A stretch of DNA of 64,000 bases from Toxoplasma gondii ME49 (taxonomy: Eukaryota > Apicomplexa > Conoidasida > Eucoccidiorida > Sarcocystidae), in assembly GCF_000006565.2 (NCBI RefSeq), contig NC_031469.1, forward strand, positions 1,942,583 through 2,006,582, in the 5' to 3' direction. A model generated the notes under the pieces. The model searched no databases. It saw only the letters and a program-made list of their open reading frames with translations, and was not told where the DNA came from. The translations under genes were made by a program, and so were the position numbers. This document shows positions 37,301-57,942 of this stretch, piece after piece (position 1 is the stretch's first letter; each line of letters starts with the position of its first letter).

Positions 37301-39169
37301 GAAAGCGGGTAAAAGTAGCGACAGTGTGAAGGAAAGTGAGACGCTGAGCGTACCGTTGATCTGCCGTCACACAGAAACAGAAGCCATGCGGCCGCCTGGA
37401 GGAAAACGATACACTGTAAAACATCAGATCGACGGCAAGCAGGTTGTGCGGACTTCGCGCTGACTGTGTTCGGCGATGCCTTTCAGATGTCGCAAGTCAG
37501 GAGAGAAGCGTGAGTCAGGCAAGAGGAGGAGAACGCAGAGAGGACGCGAGAAGTTGACAGCCTCGAGACGGTCGAAGACGCGGAGACAGTTACACAGCAA
37601 GACGCCATCGTTGGCCAAGAAGAGCGGCGCAGGCCGCGACCCGGTGAGACATCGGTTTCACCACTGTCAGCCGTCGTGAGCAGTCGAGGAAGGCGATGGT
37701 GGATGCAGGAGATCCGACGAAGCGTCCTCCTCACGAGCCGCCTGAAGAAGGACAGGGACGCAGCGGAGGGAGCGAGAAACGCGAAGAAAGAGGAGACGAA
37801 AGGCTGGGGGGGAGAGTGACAAAAGATGAAGGAACGCGTTCCGTCGGAGTCTCTGTCCACGGGAGGCGTCGTCTGTAGAGAGAGGACAGAAGCGACGTTT
37901 TCGCGGGCGACTCGGCGGCACCACACGCACTGCGGCGGAGTCTCAAGTTGACACACTGGCCAGATTCGCGAAACAGCGAGGAAAGATGTGAGCGGGATGA
38001 AAAAGGCGGACCTGCCGGAGAACATGCCGTCCAGCGTCCAAAAAAAGGCGACGAATGTGCCAAGCCAAGACCGTACGAAAAGACAAGGAGACAAGACGCC
38101 AGACAAGAAACTGTGGAGTGCACTCGCCGAGCACAGCGTCAGCGACAAGTCAAGAAGTTCGACTGGAGAAAAAAGACGAGAGAGCAATCGGAAACCCAAA
38201 AAATATATATGTGCATGCCGCTGAACAGATGGAGACTGCGGGTGGAGACGGTAAAGGCCCTTGGGTGGTCGAGAGAAGTCAAACAGACGCTCCCGCGTTT
38301 CCCCCAGTGTGTGTTCAAGCGTCTACTTTCAAAGCAGAAAGATTGTCTGGGCGTTCGCAGCTTCGCTTCGTTCTCACCGCTCCCCTTTTTTCGTCTCCAG
38401 AGAGACCCCCCCGTGGGCGGCGGAAGAAGCCTTTGCTGCTTTGCGGTTCTTTTCCGCGCGTCCCCACCCTGCCTCTCTCTCAGCGGTCGCTGGCGGAAAC
38501 ATCCACAAAAAGAAGAAGCGCGACTTCCTGCGGGGGAAGAGACGGAGAAGCGCGACTTTTTCTTCGGGACATCCTCTCGCCTTTGACTGGGAACTCGAGT
38601 CCTTCGTCTTTTGTCTCTCTTCACTCTCCGCCTCGACACCACCGCGACGCCTCGGACAGCTGGAAAAGTCGGAAAAAGAGAAGAACGAGAAGAACGCACT
38701 GGTTCGTCCAAAGCCAGCACGGCGGAAGTTTTTTTGACGGAGAAGCTGAGGAAGAAAAGACCTTCGGACGACGTCATATTGTTCTCTCCCGATTCCGACG
38801 TCAAAAATCTGCTCTCCCTCCGTCGCTGCTCTTTTTCTCGAGGGTGCCTGCTCTTCTTGTGAAAAGAGCGTCGAGATGCACACAGCTGTCTACGTCTGAA
38901 TCCGTTCATCGGGTCGATCGGAAGGACAAGCATCGCGTCGGACATCTCTCAGTCGTTCTTCCTTTAGCGCCTGACTTCTGCTTTCTCTGATCTGCAGCTT
39001 CGAAGACGCACAGAAGACTCCGTTTCCTTTTTCCCCATCGGGCGACGGGGGGAAGAACGGACCCGCGCCCCCCGAGAGCTGCTCTCGTTTTTCCTCTTCG
39101 GTGTTGCGCATCACACTCGCTGTCTCCTCGTCTCGCCTCCTCTCTCCTCGATCCGTCGGATTCTCCTTT

Positions 39170-39219
39170 CCGTTCCTTCCCCTCCTTCCGTTCCTTCCCC
39201 TCCTTCCGTTCCTTCACTT
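39170..39219 (+). repeat. 18-bp pyrimidine tandem repeat upstream of SLX9
   Basis: Two perfect copies of ccgttccttcccctcctt and a truncated third, ending about 100 bp before the SLX9 start codon, probably within its promoter or 5' UTR. Confidence 0.85.
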
Positions 39220-39320
39220 CTCTCCTCTTTCTTTCGCTGCTTCTCCTCCCAGTCTCCTTTTCTCTGTCGCGGCGTCCTCTTCTCGCGCCTTCGCCTTCCC
39301 CTCGTGAGTTCCTCGCCGCC

Positions 39321-40085
39321 ATGCCGAAGGTCCGGCGAGCGCGCCAGAAGTTCCATGACCTGCCGCCTCACTCGCGGCATTTGGGCGGGGATCCTCCAGA
39401 GGGCGGCGACGCGCTCGGCATCGGCACACCGAGTTTCCTCGCGCAGTCCGAGCGCTCGCACTCGACAGAGAAGGCCGGCGCGGAGAACCAAGAGAGAAGA
39501 GCGCAGGCGTCGGTCGCTTCACTCCTGCGCGGCGTCGGTCGAGGAGGCCGGGAAGCTGCTGTGAGTCGAGAGAAAATCGGAGCGACGCTCGACCAGTCCT
39601 TCTCGGGGCTGTCGAAGGGACAGCGACGGCGGCTGGCCAAGCGTGAGGCATGGCTCAGGAAATTCGACTTTGTGGGTTACGCGAGAGCAGTCGAGTCCAA
39701 GAAAAAGGAGGAAGAGGCTCGCGCACAGCCGCTGTTCAACTTCGAGGCGATTCGCGGACAACTGGAAGTGATCGGCGCGGAGAAAAGGCGCAGCGCGGAC
39801 GCGGGTGCCACCGCGGGCGCCGTCTCTGCTCCCGAAAGAAGGGGGAAGATTTCCAGAAAAACGCATCAGCGAGTTGCGCGACGCGAACTGCAGCAGTTCG
39901 ACGCGGTGCTGAACTTCCCTGCGTTCCGCGAAAGTCCACTGGCCGCCCTCAAACTCCACATTGAGAACTCCCTCAGCCTCCAGCGTCTCCACGCGGAAGA
40001 GACCGGAGAAACAGAAGGCAGCCGAAGAAAGAAGTCCGCAGAGCGGGGAAAGACCTCAGACGCTGCGCGCGAGACTCTGCGGTAG
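39321..40085 (+). CDS. SLX9: SLX9/FAM207-like ribosome biogenesis protein
   Basis: Single exon, 254 residues. The N-terminus MPKVRRARQKFH matches the short basic start typical of the SLX9 (FAM207A) family. The middle has a basic LSKGQRRRLAKREAWLRKFD segment, corresponding to the family's K/R-rich LSKKEK...R..WL stretch. Near the C-terminus, QQFDAVLNFPAFRESPLAAL aligns with the conserved F..vL..P.F..sPl..i motif. In yeast, Slx9 is a nucleolar factor for 40S pre-ribosome maturation and export; the same role is inferred here. The ATG has a fair context (GCCGCCATGC) and no upstream in-frame exon is needed. Divergent from gp210. The family is poorly conserved in sequence, so the call rests on these three short motifs and their order. 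Confidence 0.78.
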   Translation: MPKVRRARQKFHDLPPHSRHLGGDPPEGGDALGIGTPSFLAQSERSHSTEKAGAENQERRAQASVASLLRGVGRGGREAAVSREKIGATLDQSFSGLSKGQRRRLAKREAWLRKFDFVGYARAVESKKKEEEARAQPLFNFEAIRGQLEVIGAEKRRSADAGATAGAVSAPERRGKISRKTHQRVARRELQQFDAVLNFPAFRESPLAALKLHIENSLSLQRLHAEETGETEGSRRKKSAERGKTSDAARETLR

Positions 40086-41109
40086 TGCAGGCTGTCTCAC
40101 TGTCTCTCTCGGTGTCTATCTCTCTCTCTTTCTCTGTGGTTCTCTCTCTCTCTTTCTCTCTCTGTGGTTATCTCTCTTTCTGTGGTTCTCTCTCTTTCTC
40201 TGTGTGTGTCTGTGATGACCCGGTGGTCTGACAAAGAACTTCTCGGAAAGAGGTGACGAACGTTTGAAGCGTTTCTGTCGAGCGGGCGTCGAGCGCAGAA
40301 GGGATCGCCGCGCTAAGTCTCTGTCGCTCTCAGTTCTTTGCGTCTTTTCACCGAGCAGCCTTGGGCGAAAGAACGCGGACGCGCGCCGCACAGGTCAAAC
40401 ACACAGTTGGCTCGCAGCTCCACGCCAGATGCCGAGGCTCAGCATCAAGGTCCGAGTCCGTTTCCACTTCCATCTCAGCATTCACTCTGCACAAATTGGG
40501 GTCCAAACCGGCAAATGCATGCCAGAACTTGCCGACTGCCTCGAAAACTCAGAGTTGCACACACACAAACACACAGAAGACAGAAGACAGAAGACACCAC
40601 CGCCGCGGCGTCGCTCGGAACTGCCGTCAGACGCGCGTGAGTCGTCTTGCAAGAGACGAATTTCTTTGAAGGTGCAGAAACGCATCCGGTCAGGGCTCGC
40701 CTTGCAAGAAAAATGGGTCGCGAGTTCTTCGGAGAATTGTCTGGTCAGTTCAACTCTCGCGGCCGCTCAGGCAGCACTCGTGATATTTCTTCTAAAAACG
40801 ACGGTCTTTCTCGACCGAGTGGCGACGCAAAAAGCGGCGTTGCTTAGACGTTCTGCAGACAAACATGTCCACACATGTCCGGAGATTTTTTTTCAAACGT
40901 CTTGTGCCTACTTTCTATGTCTTTACGGTGACCAACTTTCATCGTGGGGCGTCGCTGTCGTTCCGAGGAATCGCGGACCCGATCTCCGCTGTTGCGAAAA
41001 AGACTTCAGCGAAATCCTTTCACACGCAGAGGAACGCAACAACTGCAGCTGGTGGACATCCGTACCGTACGGTGCCAACTTTTTTAGTGACGGCTTCGTT
41101 TGACAGTTC

Positions 41110-41769
41110 ATGCGGTCCCGTGGCGACAGCGCGACTTCTTGGTCGAAAAGGACTGAAGAATTGCCGCCAGTCGTGCAGGGCAGGCGTTCCATTCTTCAAA
41201 GAAGAAAAGCTGCCTGTTTGTCATCACAAAAATATGCGAGCTCTTTGAAACATGCAACGCAGTCTGCCGCGTTCAAGAAGAGTGCCGGTGTTGAACGGTA
41301 TGGCGCGCAAGTCCTTTTGACTCTTCTAAGCGGAGACCTGCGCACCATCCCAAGGAACAGAAAGAGCGTATTCTTCGGCTCAAAAAACCTGGAGGAGAGA
41401 CCATCAGGAAGTCTCTCGACTTCAAACGCAGACTTACGAAGCAACGCGTTGTCACCGACACCCGACGACGGCAAGGGGCCGACGCGTCTGCTACAGCGGG
41501 GGATTCCGTCCAGTCGAAGATCCTTGGAAACAGGAACGACTCCCGTCCATCTAAGCACTGTAAAGACCGTCTCTCTGGCGCAAAAGGAAAGAGCAAAGAC
41601 TTTCTTCTGTGTCAGAAATGCCGGCGGTGTGCACTCAAGTTCCACCAGACTTCAGAAACGCACTACCTCAGAGCGCGACCAACATAGTCGATTCGTGCCT
41701 TCTATCAAGAGTGGCATCCAGCGTGCTCTGAAGATTCAACAGTTGACGCCACAACAGGTAGATGTGTGA
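41110..41769 (+). CDS. Weak candidate: basic Ser/Thr-rich protein of unknown function
   Basis: ATG-initiated frame of 219 codons, translation rich in Ser, Arg, Lys and Thr with few Cys. It ends in IQRALKIQQLTPQQ followed by GTAGAT, which could be a splice donor rather than the true end. No domain recognised. Could be a real single-exon or first-exon gene, or a chance frame in TA-poor sequence. Confidence 0.22.
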   Translation: MRSRGDSATSWSKRTEELPPVVQGRRSILQRRKAACLSSQKYASSLKHATQSAAFKKSAGVERYGAQVLLTLLSGDLRTIPRNRKSVFFGSKNLEERPSGSLSTSNADLRSNALSPTPDDGKGPTRLLQRGIPSSRRSLETGTTPVHLSTVKTVSLAQKERAKTFFCVRNAGGVHSSSTRLQKRTTSERDQHSRFVPSIKSGIQRALKIQQLTPQQVDV

Positions 41770-42321
41770 TTTTCTCTACGGTATTTTTTTTCGCCTCCAC
41801 GGTGTGCGAGAGTCTGTATACGGGGGGGTTGAAACGTCGGCTCTCTGAGGATTCGACTCGCGTTCAGCAGTTTTCGACCGCGGAGTGTCTGCGCTAAGTC
41901 CGTTTGTCTCGACAAATGCCTCCCTTTACATGTTTTTGGAGGATCGAGAAACAAGAAAGAAAATTTGGTCGAGGTCAGTTACTCGAGCAGAAAGATAAAC
42001 GAGACACTCGCGTCGACGTCATTGTGCCCGAGTCACCGCACGCATGCGCGTACATGCGAGGACTGGACGATGGATTTGCTTTTTCTCTCGCGACGCTCAG
42101 GTTTTTCCCGCTTTCGGAGCTCCCGGAGCATCTCATGAACGTCACCTCTCCCTCTTTCTGTGGAATTCTTTCCTTTCTCAACACCGCGTTCGCGCGGACT
42201 TCCCGGGCGGACACGGAGGCAGCAAACGCCATGCGAGAGAGAGGCCGCATGTCTCGTTTCATTTGTTTCCTCCATGCGTTTTCAGTTTCTCTTCGGCCTG
42301 CGTACTCTTCTCGAAACTTCC

Positions 42322-42576
42322 TCACGCGCAGTTGCGTCGGTTTCTTCCTTGGTGACCGTGACCCGCGGGACTCGCTGCCGCCAGGTCCTCCCGCGTCGCG
42401 CGAGCCATGAAAGCGTCCTTGTGCAGGTCTCTGGAAAGGCGACTTTCTAGACTTTCTGTTTGCGCCTCTTGACCTTTGGCTTTCCTCTCTGTCCGCTCGC
42501 GGCGAAGCGCATTCAAGAGATCAAGCGAGCACAACAGCAGGGGAGTCACGGCCTTGTTCTCGTGAATCGGCTGGAA
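42322..42576 (-). CDS. Weak candidate exon on the minus strand, unknown family
   Basis: A minus-strand frame preceded by a good acceptor (TTCTTCCAG) and reading PIHENKAVTPLLLCSLDLLN then NALRRERTERKAKGQEA. The composition looks like a conserved helical protein rather than noise. No ATG occurs in frame nearby, so an upstream exon would be needed; an ATG frame at 42740-42546 is in another phase. I could not assemble a full model. Confidence 0.25.
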   Translation of the reverse strand, partial: FQPIHENKAVTPLLLCSLDLLNALRRERTERKAKGQEAQTESLESRLSRDLHKDAFMARATREDLAAASPAGHGHQGRNRRNCA

Positions 42577-43263
42577 GAACGCAGGATCAGCCTCCACTCG
42601 CTCCACTCGCTCCACTCGGTCCAGTCTGTCCAGTTTGTCGAATCTTTCTTTGGCGGCGAAACAAGGCTGTCATTGAACAACTGGGATTTCTGCAGTTTGC
42701 GCGGGTGGTTTGACTGTACGCGGCGGCCGACCGCGAACATCTTTCACTCTGCATGCTTCCTTGCGAGTTTTCTGCCTCGCTGGCTACGCGGCGCGTTCTT
42801 TTTGGGGCGTTTCCACTTCAGATCACACTCCGAACTCTCCCTTGCTCTCTCCCTTCAGAAGCTTCTCTTTCTTTTCGAATTCGCTGTCCCACACCGTTTG
42901 TGAGTTGTCACCCTCGCCGTTTCTCTTTCGGTGATTTCTCTGGGCCAGCAGCCGCAGAGCCGCTGGACCCACTGGCCTCGATGCGTATTTTCTTCTCTCC
43001 CCTCTTCCTCCAGCCTCTTTCTCTTTTTTCTCTGCGTCCAGAAACGCAAACAAAGGGATCTTGCGGTGCTGAACGCGCAGGACGGATCTCTGCACCCGGC
43101 TTCCGCCCCCCAACTCCTCGCCACCATCTGCCGCGTGTCTCCTCCCCTGTCTCTCTCCCCTGTCTCTCTCCTCTGTCTCTCTCCCCTGTCTCTCTCCTCT
43201 GTCTCTCTCCTCTGTCTGGTCGTCTCCGCGTTCGCTGTCTCTTCCCCGCGCGCCTCTCCAGAC

Positions 43264-45036
43264 ATGGGGGGTCACGGCGGCCTGAACATTCTGCCGCAGA
43301 AGCGCTGGCACCTGTACAGACACGATAACCGGCTGCGGGTCCAGCGAGACGAGACGCGCGACCGCGAGCGGCAGACGGCGACGCGCCAGGCAGAGGAGCA
43401 GAAGTCGATGTCTGACATTTTGACTCTCTTGAAGAGACGCAAAGTGGAGGCAGCTGATAAGGCAAGAGCGCGGAGTCCCGGCGGCGCAGAGGAAGAAAGC
43501 CGAGACCGAACCGCGGGAGAGAGACATGAACCGCGGCGTCTGTACGAGAAGGTCCACTCTGATGACGCACTCGCTTCCTCGGCTTCTCTCTCTCTTGCAG
43601 CTGCGGAGTCTCCCAACGACTTCTCCGTCGCCGGCCAGGCAACTGCTTCGTCTCGTCCTCAAACTTCCTCTGTCTCTGCTCGCTCGTCTTCTTCGTCGTT
43701 CGCTTCTGCGTTTTCTGGATCTCCTTCTTTGGCGTCGGCCTCGCCGTCTCGGCTTTCTGCAAGAAGCACAGGCGTCGAGGAGGTTCGCGGCACCTGCCTT
43801 CCTCTCGGCGTCATCGCCGCCGTTCGGCGCCGCGGAGACAGCCTGCATCAAAGCTCGACTCTTGCAGACTCGGAGCCGTTTCTGGATGCGTTCTTCCCGA
43901 GGGAGGAAGGTTTCCTAGCTGGAGAAGACTGCATGGCAGATGAACCGTCAGCCTCCAGCCTGGAGACTGACGCGTTCTTCTCACAGAGGACGGCAGCCAT
44001 CGTTCGAATTCGAGCTGCGTCTTCTGCAGTGTCTTCGTCTTCCGTCCGTTCGTCTTCCTCGTCTTCCGCCTCTTCGTTCGAGAGTCACGGAAGCTCGGTG
44101 CCGTCCTCTGCCTGCGTCGCGAAAGCAGTGAGCGCGAGTTCTTGGCAGGTCGGCGCCGCGCAGGCGGGAGGGCGCCGAGGAGCGCCCCGGCCAGGTCACC
44201 TGAATTTCTTTTCGGCGGAGGAGAAGGAACTGCACAAGCTGGAGGAGCAGAGACGAAAGTACCTGCAGCAAGCTGGACACACAGAGGACGCGCAGAGCGA
44301 CTTCGACCGCGTAGTTCGACAGGCAGTCCACGCAACACCGTGGTATCACTGCCCCCCCTCGTCTGTGTCTGAGAAAGCCGCGACAGTCCCCCGTGTTTCG
44401 AGTCGCGAGACCTTGAAACAACTGCGTCTGCAAGAGGCCAGAGAGGCCGCCGCCCGCGTTCTCGACCGTCGCTCTCGCCGACTCGAGTCGGTCGTCCTGC
44501 AGGGGACGTTTCCGGACTCTCTCGAGCCTGCAACCGAGGACGACGCGCAGGCGCGAGGGCCGGAGGACGACGCGCGGAGCGAGACGGCTGGGGAGAAGCT
44601 GAAGGCGCTGAAGCGACAGAGGAAACTGGAGAGGAAGCGAGAGCAGGAGCGGGAGAAGGCATGGACGCGGAAGCTCCGGAGAGAGAAGAAGGAGAAGAGG
44701 AGAGAGAAAAGGAAAAGGCGCGCTCGCGTGGAGAGAGAGCACACGGAGGGCGGCCGAGTCTGCATGGTGGTTTCTGAGGACGAAGCGCCAGTGTTGTCCA
44801 TTTCGAGTGTCTCTGAAGACGAGGAGAGGCGACAGGGAAAAGAGACAGATGAAGACGAGTGCGTCTGTCTGTTCGAGGCGCCTCCACAGGAGGAGGCCGT
44901 ACGGAGAGAGAACCAGCAGACAGACGCGCTGCTTCTTCTCTCAGCCGAGAGTTCGAGTGAATCCGAGGCAGCCGCAGAAGGGCATGCAGACCGCAGTCAG
45001 GGGGGAAACGAAGAGGGTGCTCCAGATGCAGGATAA
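43264..45036 (+). CDS. CIR_N domain (LENG1-like) nuclear protein
   Basis: Single exon, 590 residues. The first 50 residues are a clear CIR_N domain: MGGHGGLNILPQKRWHLYRH, then DNRLRVQRDE and an E/R/Q-rich helix. This N-terminal motif is shared by CIR, LENG1 and splicing-associated proteins. Residues about 110-310 are Ser/Ala-rich and unconserved. A more conserved block follows (GHLNFFSAEEKELHKLEEQR, then TPWYHCPP), as in LENG1-type proteins, and then a strongly basic coiled-coil (about 440-500, K/R/E-rich) and an acidic Ser-rich tail. A nuclear, RNA-processing-associated role is inferred from the family; no catalytic domain is present. The start is the family's conserved MGGHGG. CTCTCCAGAC just before the ATG could be a splice acceptor in the 5' UTR. 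Confidence 0.85.
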   Translation: MGGHGGLNILPQKRWHLYRHDNRLRVQRDETRDRERQTATRQAEEQKSMSDILTLLKRRKVEAADKARARSPGGAEEESRDRTAGERHEPRRLYEKVHSDDALASSASLSLAAAESPNDFSVAGQATASSRPQTSSVSARSSSSSFASAFSGSPSLASASPSRLSARSTGVEEVRGTCLPLGVIAAVRRRGDSLHQSSTLADSEPFLDAFFPREEGFLAGEDCMADEPSASSLETDAFFSQRTAAIVRIRAASSAVSSSSVRSSSSSSASSFESHGSSVPSSACVAKAVSASSWQVGAAQAGGRRGAPRPGHLNFFSAEEKELHKLEEQRRKYLQQAGHTEDAQSDFDRVVRQAVHATPWYHCPPSSVSEKAATVPRVSSRETLKQLRLQEAREAAARVLDRRSRRLESVVLQGTFPDSLEPATEDDAQARGPEDDARSETAGEKLKALKRQRKLERKREQEREKAWTRKLRREKKEKRREKRKRRARVEREHTEGGRVCMVVSEDEAPVLSISSVSEDEERRQGKETDEDECVCLFEAPPQEEAVRRENQQTDALLLLSAESSSESEAAAEGHADRSQGGNEEGAPDAG

Positions 45037-47636
45037 TGGACGTTCGCCATCGCAGAGGGGCGTCATGCGAGAGAGGAGACACCATAGAGAATCCACGAAG
45101 AGTTCTTCTCACCAATCTCGAGTGGTAACTCGGAAGTGAGACGTCTCTTTCCTGCGCCCCTGAGAGGCTCTGTGCGAGTCACTCAGAGCATCTGAGCTGC
45201 ATCAGGCGGCAGGACCGCGGGTGAGGTTCCGTTTTCTTCTCCTCGGGCCGCGGCTTTTTGTGGAGCTGCACGCAAGACAAGACAGAGCTCCCGTCGGCGA
45301 ACGAGGGCGGGGAGTCTGTTTCTGCCGAGGCGTCGAGCGCGGGAGAAACATCCACGGGAGGCCTTCTCGAGTGTGGAGTTCGATTCAGGGAAGAAACGCT
45401 TCAGAGGCTCTGTCGAGGGCCACCGGCGAAGGCGCGCGCGTCTCCACTGGGTTCGAGGCAGGCACTCTCTGCAGTGACTTTCTTCTCTTTCTGGTTCTGG
45501 CCACCGCGACAGCGAACGAGGGGAAGGCGAAGGCTTTCTCCTCTCTTGCTGTTCCTTCAAAAGCTGCTTCTTCAACCTCACATCCCCGCAAACCTCTCGA
45601 AACGACCTGCTTGCGACGTTTTTATCCTGCTGGTGTGCAGAACAGGTCCGACCCTGCATGGAGGGCAGGCATGTGAGTCTCGCAGAGAGGAGAAGAAGCG
45701 GTTTCGGAGGCCTGAAAGGGAACGTGAGTCGGCGTAGAGAAACAGAGACTACTTCAGGAAAGACGACTGGGAAATCCTGTGAAATTCGCGAACTTGTTCA
45801 TGCCTAAAAACTGGTAGGCGACCCCGGCGCGCTACTCCTGGATAAGGGGAAACGTCTTTTAAACTGAAAGCAACGACGCAAAAAACAAAGAGAGACACTC
45901 AAAGCCCCACCAACTCCTCTCGGAGAAGGAACTCGAGAGAAAAACAAAGAAGAGAGAACCAGGCAGAGCGAAAAGCAAGGCGAGAGGACAACGGGGCGAT
46001 CAAGAAAGTCAGGCCTTGGTTTTCGAGCGCGAGAAGAGCGTGGAGGGAGGTGCTCACCCCGCGAGGAAGTCATGAGCAAAACTCGAAGACAGGGAACGGA
46101 GAATGAAGGAAAAGAAGCGTCCACATGTGAGTTTGTCTTTTACGATTTAACTCTGAGTCACTCCCCCTCGCCCTCCCCCCCCTCCCCATGTCGCTTTTCG
46201 GTGGAACGAGTGTCGAGATAAAGCAAACTGCTGGGAAAGAGAGAAAGCCTTTTTTTTATTTTGCCGTCGATGTCAGGCCCAGACTTTGCCTCTGAGTGGC
46301 TTTGTGTTCTCAGTCGGGTGGGGAGAGACTCCATTGCTCTTTTTTTGGAGGGGGAGGGGGGTCTGCAGGTTTCGGAGCTCGCGGGGAGAAGTCTTGCGAA
46401 GGAGTTTTCGGACAAGGCTCGCCAGTTTCTTGAAGGAATAGGGAAAGCAGAGAGGCAGAGACACGGAAGAAATGCAGAACGCGTCGCTTCTCCTCTTGAC
46501 GCCTTTGGGCGCGGTAGAACTTTTTCAACAATTTCCGAGACAAGTTTCCGAGTCGATAGACGCAGATGACCCGAGCCAAGTGGCAGAGTCGTTTTCTGAG
46601 AGAATTCAGGTGCAGCATGGCCTTCTTTCTTTCTTTTTTTCTTTCTTTTTTTCTTTCTTCGCATCTCTTATTTCGGCTGAGGAAACTCTTCGGGTTTGAA
46701 GGGCTGCACTGCAAGCAAAGCCAGTTAAAAAGACCTACACATGGATACCTATAGGGATGCAGGCACACATGTAAATTCGAAAGTCTTTGAAGAAACATAT
46801 ATACATGGACATGAAATCAAAGATGCGTCCTTCGAGGTTCACACGCATCCCGATCTGCCTATTTTGAGTTGGAAACAGATCTGTTTCTGCGCATTTCGGA
46901 GACTCTTGCTAAAAGATGACAAAAGGCCATTGGGAGAGCCCTCGAGAAAACGGGTGGTGCCTCCACAGGCCTCGCGTCGGCCGTTTTCTCCCCTTCGTTC
47001 CATGTCCTTGTCGATATAGTCTACCTGTTCCCTGTTTCTCGGTCTCAACGTCCCTCTTTCGCTGTTTGAAGAGCTCTGTCCTTCTGTCAGCCGCCCTCGT
47101 TATCTATGTTCGTCGGACTTCTCTCTGTCTTCCATTCTCTGTCTCCGTATTTCTCTATTTCTCGCTTTCACCACTCCTCTCAGCTCCTCGATCTAAAATT
47201 CTCTCCCGTTCCTTCTCTCTGTCTCCTTCCTTTTCTCGCTGTCTCTCCGTCTCTCCTTTCCTCTGTGTCTGCTTTTCCCTCTGCCTTCCTTTCTCTCTGT
47301 CTCGCGTTTCTTTTTTTCGTCCTTCCACGTTGCTTTCTTTCGCTTTTTCTCTTCTTCGTTCTTCTTCTCTTGTCTGTTTTTCTCCGCTCTGCTATTGGCC
47401 TCCTCCTTTTCCCCGTGCCGCTTTCCCCGCTAGCCGGCTCGGTGGAGACAGGGGGGGCCGGGGGAGGTCACAAGCTGTGCGGTTCCCCGGTGTCTCTCTG
47501 CATGCGCTCACATGCGGTCAAGACAGCCGAAGAGAAAGGCGACCTCTGTGTCTGCAGCTTCTTCGAGTAGTCAGTATTTTTCGCGATTTTTCCTTTTTTT
47601 CCAACGCTGGAAACGCAGAAAGTTCCACCGTCGCGC
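45037..47636. other. Intergenic upstream of gyrase B
   Basis: Probably CIR_N 3' UTR on the left and gyrase promoter/5' UTR on the right. Contains purine-rich sequence (45760-46120), a T/C tract of TTTCT units near 46625-46655, and a long pyrimidine-rich segment (47000-47400). A minus-strand ATG frame (45659-45183, 158 codons) is open but shows no domain. No supported gene. Confidence 0.55.
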
Positions 47637-47717
47637 ATGCGGAGACACTCTCGCCCTCGGGAGGGGAGGGTTGTAGAGGCCTGCAGCGGAGATCGAAAAA
47701 GCTTTTTTTCTGGGAAA

Positions 47718-57942
<10,225 letters not shown>

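Larger units (their letters stand above)
37141..39320. other. Divergent intergenic region between gp210 and SLX9
   Basis: About 2.2 kb between the two divergently transcribed genes, so both promoters must lie here. The gp210-proximal half (37141-38200) is purine-rich on the plus strand; the SLX9-proximal half (38990-39300) is pyrimidine-rich. Open frames on both strands around 38055-38990 overlap each other and show no domain. No TATA-like element stands out. Confidence 0.6.
40086..43263. other. 3.2-kb stretch between SLX9 and the CIR_N gene
   Basis: Starts with a CTCT/TGTGGTT-rich tract (40095-40215), probably SLX9 3' UTR. Contains one plus-strand frame with an ATG (41110-41769) and one exon-like minus-strand frame (42322-42576), both listed separately as weak candidates. 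Ends with a CCACTCGCT tandem (42593-42620) and a CTGTCTCTCTC-rich tract (43140-43215) in the presumed promoter or 5' UTR of the next gene. Confidence 0.5.

Noticed and set aside
42823..43851. 342-codon minus-strand frame
   Set aside because: Antisense to the CIR_N gene start and its CTCT-rich promoter, giving RETEERDRGE repeats.
43811..45115. 434-codon minus-strand frame
   Set aside because: Exact antisense shadow of the CIR_N coding exon, whose plus-strand frame has a clear domain.
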